Assembly: GCA_938017765.1 (NCBI GenBank)
Contig: CALIJH010000106.1
Span: 1-17,895 of the forward strand
DNA length: 17,895 bases
Origin: an uncultured Leptotrichia sp.
GTDB taxonomy: Bacteria; Fusobacteriota; Fusobacteriia; Fusobacteriales; Leptotrichiaceae
Direction: 5' to 3'
Both the position numbers and the translations under genes were made by a program. The notes beneath the pieces are model-generated. The model was not told where the DNA came from. It was given only the letters and a program-made list of their open reading frames with translations, and searched no databases. Of this stretch, positions 1-6,196 are shown piece after piece (positions within the stretch are counted from its first letter, which is position 1; every line of letters begins with the position of its first letter).

Positions 1-138
1 TTATATGGTAATAATTTAATATAAAGTATAATGAAATTAAAAGATTTAATAAAATTAAAGGAAAGGGGGATAAAATATTAAGTAACAGAAAACGGAAAAG
101 AATTCAAAAATAAAAAACTTAATAGAGGAGAGAGATTT

Positions 139-921
139 ATGGAAGAAGATATGGAAAAATTGATGAACCTTAATGATTTTAAGGAAAAACCTAAAAAAAC
201 CGATAAACAAATGGAAGAAATAAGAGAAAGAGTTGTAAAACGTGCTCTTGAAATGTATAAAAAAGAATATCCTTATGAATGGGGAGGAACCGGACCGGAT
301 ACTTATGACTGTTCAGGATTTACACAGAAAGTATTAATAGATGAGGGATTTAAAAAGTTTCCAAAATATTCAGGTGATCAGGCAGAATATACAGGAAAAC
401 TGAATAAAGATAAATCTCAATTAAAGAAAGGTGATTTAGTATTTTTCTTCAATAAAAAGAAAAAACGTATATCACATGTAGGAATGTATATTGGAATAGA
501 TGAAAAAACGGGAAAACAGCAATTTGTCCATTCCAGCGGAAATGGAAGTGCTTGTGAAGGAAATAAAAAAAGAATTAGAGATTGCTGGGGAATGAAAATC
601 AGTAATTTAGATGACGGTGATTATACAAAACGTTGGGCAGGATTTGAATCTTTGGAAAAAATAGCAATAAAAGAAAAACTGCTTCAAAAAGAAGAGCCTA
701 AAAAAGAAATTAACAGAAAAATTATGAAAAGCGATTTTGAACCCTCGGAAAATACCCTTGGTGTTATCAAAGATAAAGAAGAAAAGAAAAAACCTGTAAT
801 AACAAATATGAGAAAAAATATTGCTGAAATAAAAGCGGAAATGTCATCAAAAATGAAAGAAGCTCAACAGAATAAAGAAGAAAACAAAAAAGAAAATAAT
901 GTAAAAGTCAAAGTAAGATAA
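139..921 (+). CDS. NlpC/P60-family cysteine peptidase-like protein
   Basis: This 260-residue protein has an NlpC/P60 fold, a family that usually cuts peptide or amide bonds in the peptidoglycan stem. The domain spans roughly residues 28-170. The catalytic Cys is C58 in YDCSGF, the His is H113 in ISHVGMYIG, and the third polar residue is H131 in FVHSSG, so the triad looks intact. The ATG is preceded by GAGGAGAG at normal spacing. No signal peptide or transmembrane segment is visible, which is odd for a wall hydrolase. After about residue 175 the protein becomes a Lys/Glu-rich, probably disordered or coiled tail that runs to the stop. The next gene begins about 65 bases downstream with no clear terminator, so co-transcription is possible. 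Family assignment is confident; substrate and location are not known. Confidence 0.85.
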   Translation: MEEDMEKLMNLNDFKEKPKKTDKQMEEIRERVVKRALEMYKKEYPYEWGGTGPDTYDCSGFTQKVLIDEGFKKFPKYSGDQAEYTGKLNKDKSQLKKGDLVFFFNKKKKRISHVGMYIGIDEKTGKQQFVHSSGNGSACEGNKKRIRDCWGMKISNLDDGDYTKRWAGFESLEKIAIKEKLLQKEEPKKEINRKIMKSDFEPSENTLGVIKDKEEKKKPVITNMRKNIAEIKAEMSSKMKEAQQNKEENKKENNVKVKVR

Positions 922-986
922 AAAATATAGATGTAGAATTTTAAATAAAAAATTATATTATATTCTAAAAAGGAGTGGAAAAAAGA

Positions 987-2015
987 ATGAACACAAAAAT
1001 ATTTAGAAGTAGGTTTTTTATTTTAATAATATTGGCAGTAATAATATCTAATATAACCATTCCAGCTGTAAATCGGATAAATAAGTCGGAAGCAGTTACA
1101 AAAAATAAAAAATTTAGCGGTACATATTTTGATTATTATACAGAAAAAGAAATAAGAGAAGAATTAAAGAAAGCGGGAATAAACAATAAATCAATAGAAA
1201 CATTTATAATTACTAATAATAATGTAAAAAAAGATGAACTTGATTTTGATGAATTGGAAAAAGGATTTTTAAAAGCATTAAAATATGACAAAAAGAATTA
1301 TCTTGCATCAGACGCTATAGCACAGCTTTATTATAATGACATTACAGATGATGAAAATAGTCGTCTTAAAGCATTAAGATATTCTGAACAGACAGTAAAG
1401 ATAAATCCTAAATTTCAAAGAGGATATGAGCATTTAGCATGGATAAGTAGAAGTTCCAAAAATAAAATAGAAGCTGAGAAATCAAAAAATATAGCAGAAA
1501 AAGTTATAGAATTATCTCCTGAAAGCCCTGTAGGTTATTTTGTCCTTTCAGAATACTATGAATACTATAAGAAAGATTATGATAAATCCATTCCTTTGGC
1601 AAAAAAAGCAAAAGATTTGGCTTATAACGGAAAAGAGCCAAAACGTTATTATTATGAAACAGCATTGGCAGCTGATGTTTATGGAATGGTTTTATTGGAT
1701 GAGGCTGCTCCGGGAGAAAGGGTAGAAGATTTTGGAGAGTACTCCCATTCAAATAAGGATATAGGAGATACACTTTTATATTCTTTATTTGATACTTATA
1801 TGAAAAAAGGCAATGATGTAGAAACGTTTAATTATTTTTTCAGTTCATATAAAGATATGAAAGAATATAGAGAATTTTTGGCTAAAAGAAAAGTTACTTA
1901 TGACAGATTAGATAAAATTGTAAAAGAAATAAAAGATTTAAATGAAAAATATAAAAACAAAAATAGAAAGTTATATGAAGAAAATTTGAGAAAATTTAAG
2001 GAATTAGGATTTTAA
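987..2015 (+). CDS. Exported TPR-like repeat protein, function unknown
   Basis: The frame is open from a GTG at 975, but that codon overlaps the AGGAG ribosome site (971-975). The ATG at 987 has correct spacing and is preferred, giving 342 residues. An N-terminal basic stretch and hydrophobic core (about residues 7-27 from this ATG, FFILIILAVIISNI) mark a signal peptide or membrane anchor. The middle, about residues 85-215, consists of paired helices resembling tetratricopeptide repeats: ALKYDKKNYLASDAIAQLYY, then TVKINPKFQRGYEHLAWIS, then VIELSPESPVGYFVLSEYY. Such repeats normally bind partner proteins. The C-terminus is Lys/Glu-rich and helical. I do not recognise a specific family. It is probably periplasmic or inner-membrane-anchored and follows the NlpC/P60 gene closely. 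Confidence 0.75.
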   Translation: MNTKIFRSRFFILIILAVIISNITIPAVNRINKSEAVTKNKKFSGTYFDYYTEKEIREELKKAGINNKSIETFIITNNNVKKDELDFDELEKGFLKALKYDKKNYLASDAIAQLYYNDITDDENSRLKALRYSEQTVKINPKFQRGYEHLAWISRSSKNKIEAEKSKNIAEKVIELSPESPVGYFVLSEYYEYYKKDYDKSIPLAKKAKDLAYNGKEPKRYYYETALAADVYGMVLLDEAAPGERVEDFGEYSHSNKDIGDTLLYSLFDTYMKKGNDVETFNYFFSSYKDMKEYREFLAKRKVTYDRLDKIVKEIKDLNEKYKNKNRKLYEENLRKFKELGF

Positions 2016-2070
2016 TTCAAAGTAATAAAATAATAAATTATCTAAATTTTATTTAGCAAAAAAATTTAAT

Positions 2071-2166
2071 AAAAAAGAGACTGTTTTCAAATTGTACTGG
2101 ACTGTATCCAAAACCTTAGACACAGGTTTGGAGATAGGGTGTAAGTTTTTAAATCAGTCTCTTTTT
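2071..2166. terminator. Long-loop hairpin, probable bidirectional terminator
   Basis: AAAAAAGAGACTG (2071-2083) pairs with CAGTCTCTTTTT (2155-2166), giving A-tract/stem/T-tract geometry on both strands between two convergent genes. The roughly 70-base loop is itself structured: CCAAAACCT (2108-2116) pairs with AGGTTTGG (2124-2131), with one bulged A. It would end both the 987-2015 transcript and the minus-strand gene. The long loop is unusual for a simple terminator and suggests a remnant of a small repeat element. Confidence 0.6.
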
Positions 2167-2186
2167 ATAATTATGGTTGTATTATA

Positions 2187-2687
2187 TTATTTTGTCTCAT
2201 TTTTTGTTTCAATCTGGTGATCATTTATAAGCTGTTCGGCAATCCATTCTGCTACTTTTCCTGTAATTTTTATACAATGTTCCTTTCTTTCAGGGCTTTT
2301 AAAATCATCGCCCCGCCACTTTCTTGTCATTACACGGCAACAGCAGGATCCATATTCACTTATAATATGGTCATGTAAACCTTTTGCAATTTCAAGCATT
2401 TTTTCTTGCATTGCTTCACCTTGAGTTCTTCCGTATACAATACCTAAAGCCATTTGTCCGCCTGACACTGCTCCACATAGGCAGCCTGCTTTTCCCATTC
2501 CCATAGGAAATCCACTTGCAAGTTTTACAACATCGGGGGCATAAGGTTGTCCTAAATAATTATTTAGCACAGTAACTACAGCTTCACTACAGAAAAATGT
2601 TCCTGAACGGTAAAGAGCTTCCGCATCTTCTCTTATTTTTGCTATAAGTTCCTCTTTTGTGAACTTTTTTGTATCAATTTCACTCAT
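2187..2687 (-). CDS. C_GCAxxG_C_C family putative redox-active protein
   Basis: This 166-residue protein matches the C_GCAxxG_C_C family, defined by a conserved cysteine pattern and proposed to be redox-active. Visible landmarks are C33 (FFCSEAV), the signature GCLCGAVSGGQMALG with C69 and C71, the cluster CCC at 115-117 in YGSCCCR, and C138 in KEHCIKITG. No signal peptide is present, so it is probably cytoplasmic. The start is an ATG at 2685-2687 with AGGAGGG upstream on the minus strand. It is divergent from the TDT transporter, with about 207 bases between the two starts, so shared regulation is possible but not shown. Family members often lie near redox or transport genes. No exact reaction is established. 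Confidence 0.85.
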   Translation of the reverse strand: MSEIDTKKFTKEELIAKIREDAEALYRSGTFFCSEAVVTVLNNYLGQPYAPDVVKLASGFPMGMGKAGCLCGAVSGGQMALGIVYGRTQGEAMQEKMLEIAKGLHDHIISEYGSCCCRVMTRKWRGDDFKSPERKEHCIKITGKVAEWIAEQLINDHQIETKNETK

Positions 2688-2789
2688 CGTTTTCCCTCCT
2701 GTTTAAATAAATTTTCTTTCCAAAAAATTATGGATCTGTTCTAATAAAATTTTACCTCGATTTTTAAAAAATTCAATATAGGAAAAAAG

Positions 2790-2815
2790 AATACAATATT
2801 TAAAAATACAATATT
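2790..2815. repeat. Two 11-bp direct repeats upstream of the TDT transporter
   Basis: AATACAATATT occurs at 2790-2800 and again at 2805-2815, with a 15-bp period, in the divergent intergenic region. It could be paired regulator half-sites or chance in very AT-rich DNA. Confidence 0.35.
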
Positions 2816-2894
2816 CTAAAAATATTAAAAATAATGTATAAATAAATGTATAAGTATAAGAATTATCAAAAATATAATTTAAAGGAGAATTAGC

Positions 2895-3818
2895 ATGAAA
2901 AAATTTTTGGAGAAATTTCCTCTTCCTATATCAGGTCTTGCATTGGGAATGGCAGCTTTAGGAAATTTAGTGAGAAGTTATGGAGAAATATACAGAAGCA
3001 TATTTGGAGTTCTGTCATTTATCATAATTGTATTACTGACTATAAAAATATTAATGAATTTCGGAGAATTTAGAAAAAATATGGAAAATCCTGTTATATC
3101 AGGAAGTTTTGCAACATATTCAATGGCAATAATTATTTTATCGTCATATATTAATAATAAATCCGTAGGAATAATTTTCTGGTACATTGGAATTGCAATA
3201 CATATATTGCTGATTATATGGTTCAGTTTAAAATATGTACCTAAACATAATATAGAAACAGTTTTTACAACATGGTTTATCGTTTATGTAGGAATTATAA
3301 CCGTGAGTGTAACGGCACCATGGTTTAAAATGCTTATGTTGGGAAAAATTGCTTTCTGGTTTGGATTTGTTATGTATCTCATTTTGATACCTGTAGTATG
3401 CTATAGAGTATTTAAAGTGAAAAAGATACCTGAACCTGCATTGCCTGTTTTCGCAGTTTTTGCAGCACCGGCAGCACTTTCATTGGCAGGATATATAAAC
3501 AGCTTTCCTGAAAAAAATATTGTAATATTTAATTTACTTATTTTTCTGACAGTATTTTTCTATGCATTGGTGCTGTTTTCCATGCCAAAATTACTGAAAA
3601 TCAGATTTTATCCAAGTTATGCAGCATTTACTTTCCCAATGGTTATAAGCAGTTTGGCATTGAAACTTGCGACGGGAGTTTTGAAAAAAGCCGGAACAAA
3701 TGTGGCTTTATTAGTAAAAATAGTTAATATTACAGAAATAATAGCATTAGTTGCTGTAATTTATGTATTTATAAGATATTTACAGTTTATATTTAAAAAT
3801 GAGAATGATACAAAATAA
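2895..3818 (+). CDS. TDT-family (SLAC1/TehA-like) membrane transporter
   Basis: This 307-residue, strongly hydrophobic protein resembles the tellurite-resistance/dicarboxylate transporter (TDT) family, whose known members (TehA, SLAC1, Mae1) are ten-helix anion channels or organic-acid carriers. The N-terminal signature FPLPISGLALGMAALGNL is typical, as is FYPSYAAFTFPMVISSLA near residues 238-255. Clear hydrophobic segments lie near residues 36-54, 68-85, 92-112, 122-140, 152-170, 184-200, 208-230, 242-260 and 280-300, close to the expected ten. AAAGGAG at 2881-2887 sets the ATG. The substrate cannot be read from the sequence, and no TehB-like methyltransferase is adjacent, so calling it tellurite resistance would be unsupported. 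Confidence 0.85.
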   Translation: MKKFLEKFPLPISGLALGMAALGNLVRSYGEIYRSIFGVLSFIIIVLLTIKILMNFGEFRKNMENPVISGSFATYSMAIIILSSYINNKSVGIIFWYIGIAIHILLIIWFSLKYVPKHNIETVFTTWFIVYVGIITVSVTAPWFKMLMLGKIAFWFGFVMYLILIPVVCYRVFKVKKIPEPALPVFAVFAAPAALSLAGYINSFPEKNIVIFNLLIFLTVFFYALVLFSMPKLLKIRFYPSYAAFTFPMVISSLALKLATGVLKKAGTNVALLVKIVNITEIIALVAVIYVFIRYLQFIFKNENDTK

Positions 3819-3868
3819 AAAATGTTTTTTATTATTGACATAGATTTGATTTAACAGTAAATGATTTT

Positions 3869-3890
3869 ATAATTGATAAATAATTGATAA
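3869..3890. repeat. Perfect tandem 11-bp repeat upstream of the tannase
   Basis: ATAATTGATAA is present twice back to back (3869-3879 and 3880-3890). The 11-bp period is close to one helical turn, so a bound regulator would meet both copies on the same face. It sits about 27 bases upstream of the proposed tannase -35. Confidence 0.4.
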
Positions 3891-3916
3891 AAAATGTTAA
3901 TTATAAGATAAAAGCA

Positions 3917-3946
3917 TTGTGAATTATAAGAATACAGTAATATAAT
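3917..3946 (+). promoter_or_regulatory. Candidate sigma70-type promoter for the tannase
   Basis: TTGTGA (3917-3922) and TATAAT (3941-3946) are separated by 18 bases. They are followed by a ribosome site, TAGGAGA, near 3962-3968 and the ATG at 3976. The implied leader is about 23 bases. Confidence 0.45.
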
Positions 3947-4118
3947 TTAAAAAAAATTATATAGGAGATTAAACTATGAAAAGAAAAAATTTGAAATCAG
4001 TATTGTTTTTATTTGGAATTACTTCTTTGTCAATAAATGCAAATACAGTTAAAAACATAAAAAATATAAATGAGGATAAAAATAGCCCAAATAAAAATAT
4101 CGAAGCAATTTCGTCAGT

Positions 4119-4125
4119 AAAAAAG
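4119..4125 (+). other. A AAA AAG slippery heptamer at the tannase frame break
   Basis: In the upstream frame the codons are gtA AAA AAG, which puts the heptamer in the exact phase for -1 slippage, as in E. coli dnaX. After slippage the next codon, GAA at 4125, enters the tannase frame. I see no upstream Shine-Dalgarno-like stimulator and no strong downstream stem-loop. An A-run length change (phase variation or mutation) is therefore an equal or better explanation. Confidence 0.55.
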
Positions 4126-4217
4126 AACAGAAGCAGCTACAACCAATTAATAAAACTGATGAAGGTTATAATCTGAATTTTGATGTAAATAACAATTATA
4201 AAACAGAAACAGTAAAA

Positions 4218-5567
4218 GTGAACGGGAAAAACATAACTTACAGAGCTTATGAAAATATAGTCTACGTTAAAAATCCCGTGGATATAAATTATCAGACGAT
4301 TAATATTTATATCCCTGAAGAATATTTTAATGGAAAAACGGTAGGAAAATATAATGAAAAGACGGCACCGATATTCTTTCCGAACAGTGTCGGAGGATAT
4401 ATGCCCGGAGCAGCGGGAAAGCCTGAAATTGATAAAAGAAAAGGGAAAGAAAATGCATCATTAGTGGCACTGTCCAGAGGATACATAGTTGCAGCAGCGG
4501 GAGCAAGAGGAAGAACATTGAAAAATGAACAGGGAAATTACACAGGAAAAGCTCCTGCAGCTATTGTAGATTTAAAGGCGGCAATACGTTATTTACACTA
4601 TAATGATAAAGCAATGCCTGGAAATGCGGAAAGAATTGTATCAAACGGAACGAGTGCGGGAGGAGCGTTGTCTGCATTATTGGGAGCTACGGGAAATAGT
4701 AAGGACTATGAGCCGTATTTAAAAGAATTGGGAGCTATTGACGGAAGGGACGATATTTTTGCGGTGTCTGCCTACTGTCCAATAACTAATCTGGATAATG
4801 CCAATACTGCTTATGAGTGGATGTTCAATAAGATAAAAACATACAAAAAAATAAATATTTCCATGCTTGATTATAACGTAGAAAGAAAGTACACTGAAGG
4901 AACTTTGACGGCTGATGAAATATCCCGTTCAGATGATTTGAAAGAAATGTTTCCTGCTTATCTGAATAGCCTGAAATTAAAAGATAAAAATGGAAAAACT
5001 CTGACACTTGATAAAAATGGAAATGGAAGTTTTAAAGAACAAATAAAAAAATATTATATTGATTCTGCAAATACTGCATTAGCTAAGGGAACGGATTTAT
5101 CAGAGTTTGAATTTCTGACAATTAAAAACGGGAAAGTTACAGATTTGGACTATGATAAATATATAGCTCATATGGGTAGACAAAAAACGCCTGGAGCATT
5201 TGACAATATTGATTTATCTACAGGAGAAAATAATCTTTTCGGAGATAAGGCAGTGGATAATAAGCACTTTACAAAATATATGCTTGAACATAGTACTGTA
5301 AATGGACAAATAGCTGACAGCAAAATAGTAAAAATGATGAACCCAATGTATTATATCGGAACAAAGGGAGTAACAACTTCTAAATATTGGAGAATAAGAC
5401 ATGGAGCAGTGGACAAGGATACATCTCTTGCAATACCTGCAATACTGGCGTTAAAGCTTGAAAATTTAGGAAAAAATGTAGATTTTGCATCACCGTGGGC
5501 TACGCCTCATTCAGGAGATTATGATTTGGATGAGCTGTTTACATGGATAGACGGAATTGTTCGATAA
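4218..5567 (+). CDS. Catalytic part of subtype B tannase (alpha/beta hydrolase)
   Basis: This is the second frame of the interrupted tannase gene. The nominal GTG at 4218 has no ribosome site, so independent initiation is unlikely. The fold is an alpha/beta hydrolase. The nucleophile elbow NGTSAGGALSALLG places the catalytic Ser at S146 of this frame. RHGAVDKDTS (residues 394-403) carries the likely acid residue, and PHSGDYD (H431) the likely catalytic His, matching the Ser-Asp-His layout described for Lactobacillus plantarum tannase. GARGRT (95-100) and NSVGGYMPG are also typical of the family. All key residues are kept, with no further breaks over 449 codons. That argues the frameshift is recent, switchable or bypassed rather than part of long decay. 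Confidence 0.8.
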   Translation: MNGKNITYRAYENIVYVKNPVDINYQTINIYIPEEYFNGKTVGKYNEKTAPIFFPNSVGGYMPGAAGKPEIDKRKGKENASLVALSRGYIVAAAGARGRTLKNEQGNYTGKAPAAIVDLKAAIRYLHYNDKAMPGNAERIVSNGTSAGGALSALLGATGNSKDYEPYLKELGAIDGRDDIFAVSAYCPITNLDNANTAYEWMFNKIKTYKKINISMLDYNVERKYTEGTLTADEISRSDDLKEMFPAYLNSLKLKDKNGKTLTLDKNGNGSFKEQIKKYYIDSANTALAKGTDLSEFEFLTIKNGKVTDLDYDKYIAHMGRQKTPGAFDNIDLSTGENNLFGDKAVDNKHFTKYMLEHSTVNGQIADSKIVKMMNPMYYIGTKGVTTSKYWRIRHGAVDKDTSLAIPAILALKLENLGKNVDFASPWATPHSGDYDLDELFTWIDGIVR

Positions 5568-5670
5568 ATTTTTTAAAATCATAAGATTTATTAAAGTAAA
5601 AAAAGATAACAAAAAGATAACAATAAGCAAAGATATCAGTAGAAAAAACATCAATGGAATAATTAAAAAA

Positions 5671-5716
5671 GTTTATCTCTGAATAAGGAATATAAATTTA
5701 GAGATAAATTTTTTTT
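5671..5716 (+). terminator. Intrinsic terminator after the tannase
   Basis: TTTATCTCT (5672-5680) pairs with AGAGATAAA (5700-5708) across a 19-base loop and is followed directly by eight T (5709-5716). It lies about 100 bases past the tannase stop. Confidence 0.7.
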
Positions 5717-5970
5717 GTTTATTTATAAGTGGAATAAATCTATTTTTAAAAATTTTTAGTGTTATGAACTAATTAAATACAATTTGTATATGAATTTATA
5801 AAGTTTAAAAAACAGGATATTTTTTCATATTTTTAAATTTAAATAATTTTTTATTTAATATTTTTGAGTATTATTATATATGATATGCCATTTGATAAAT
5901 AATAATTAAATTTAGAAAAAATTTTCAAAAACTCTTTTTTTTAATAATTAGGCTTTTTTTAATAAATGAG
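5717..5970. other. AT-rich spacer without recognisable genes
   Basis: I see no credible coding frame, RNA gene or strong structure here. The stretch is very AT-rich, with short palindromes such as ATACAATTTGTAT and two T-runs near 5933-5959 that could be remains of an old terminator. Confidence 0.5.
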
Positions 5971-5999
5971 TAGACAAAAAGGAAAATCTAAGGTATATT
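5971..5999 (+). promoter_or_regulatory. Candidate promoter of the autotransporter
   Basis: TAGACA (5971-5976) and TATATT (5994-5999) are spaced by 17 bases. The implied start near 6006 gives an untranslated leader of about 190 bases before the autotransporter ATG. Confidence 0.5.
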
Positions 6000-6012
6000 A
6001 TATGACGTATAG

Positions 6013-6049
6013 CCGTTAAGTAAATTTATATATAAAATTAATGTAACGG
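6013..6049 (+). promoter_or_regulatory. Leader hairpin upstream of the autotransporter
   Basis: CCGTTA (6013-6018) pairs with TAACGG (6044-6049). The arms continue inward as TAAATTTA (6021-6028) against TAAAATTA (6033-6040), with one mismatch and a TATA loop. GTGTTTTTAA follows. The form suggests an attenuator-like or protective 5' hairpin in the autotransporter leader; function is inferred only. Confidence 0.4.
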
Positions 6050-6078
6050 GTGTTTTTAATAAAAAATAAAAATGATTA

Positions 6079-6193
6079 GGAGGAGATGTAGAAAAAAGTA
6101 TATTTTTTGATGATTATGATCGTAGTATCATCAGCGAATTATTCAGCACTAAAATAGAGTAATAAAGAGCTAAAAAAAGAAAAAAAGGAGTGA
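6079..6193 (+). pseudogene. Remnant of a small signal-peptide ORF before the autotransporter
   Basis: A strong AGGAGG (6079-6084) has no usable start codon at the right distance. At 6088-6091 the sequence is GTAG. One inserted T would make an ATG at proper spacing, followed by KK and the signal-peptide-like VYFLMIMIVVSSANYSA, then LK and a TAG at 6155-6157. Beyond that stop the same frame reads SNKELKKEKKE and ends at 6191-6193, inside the autotransporter ribosome site. This looks like the head and tail of a small exported, Lys/Glu-rich protein that lost its start codon and body. Small exported adhesins of the FadA type are known near fusobacterial autotransporters, but too little remains to name this one. 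Confidence 0.4.
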
Positions 6194-6196
6194 AAA

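Larger units (their letters stand above)
3976..5567 (+). pseudogene. Secreted subtype B tannase, interrupted by a frameshift
   Basis: Two adjacent frames encode one protein. The first (3976-4176, 66 residues) starts with a good ribosome site and a signal peptide (KSVLFLFGITSLSINA, probable cut after A22), then ends in an unrelated tail. The second frame carries the whole catalytic domain. It is open upstream of its first start codon and reads EQKQLQPINKTDEGYNL in frame from 4125. The join lies at A AAA AAG (4119-4125): stepping back one base there, or one extra A in the A6 run, links the frames into about 530 residues, a sensible length for an exported subtype B tannase. Tannases hydrolyse galloyl esters of plant tannins. 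As read, full-length protein needs ribosomal slippage or an indel. A sequencing error in the homopolymer is also possible. Confidence 0.8.

Noticed and set aside
27..32. TATAAT upstream of the NlpC/P60 gene
   Set aside because: A good -10 match but no acceptable -35 near it, in very AT-rich DNA and about 110 bases from the gene; not strong enough to list as a promoter.
2895..3818. Calling the transporter a tellurite-resistance gene
   Set aside because: Only family membership supports it; TDT proteins carry varied anions and there is no tehB-like neighbour.
3814..3833. AATAAAAAATGTTTTTTATT as a terminator after the transporter gene
   Set aside because: The stem is entirely A/T with a two-base loop, so it would be too weak to call.
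3835..3840. TTGACA as the tannase -35
   Set aside because: Perfect hexamer, but no -10 at 16-18 bases; the closest TATAAT is 27 bases away.
5717..5970. CRISPR array, tRNA or small RNA in the gene-poor spacer
   Set aside because: No regularly spaced repeats, cloverleaf or CCA end, and no G/C-clamped structure were found.
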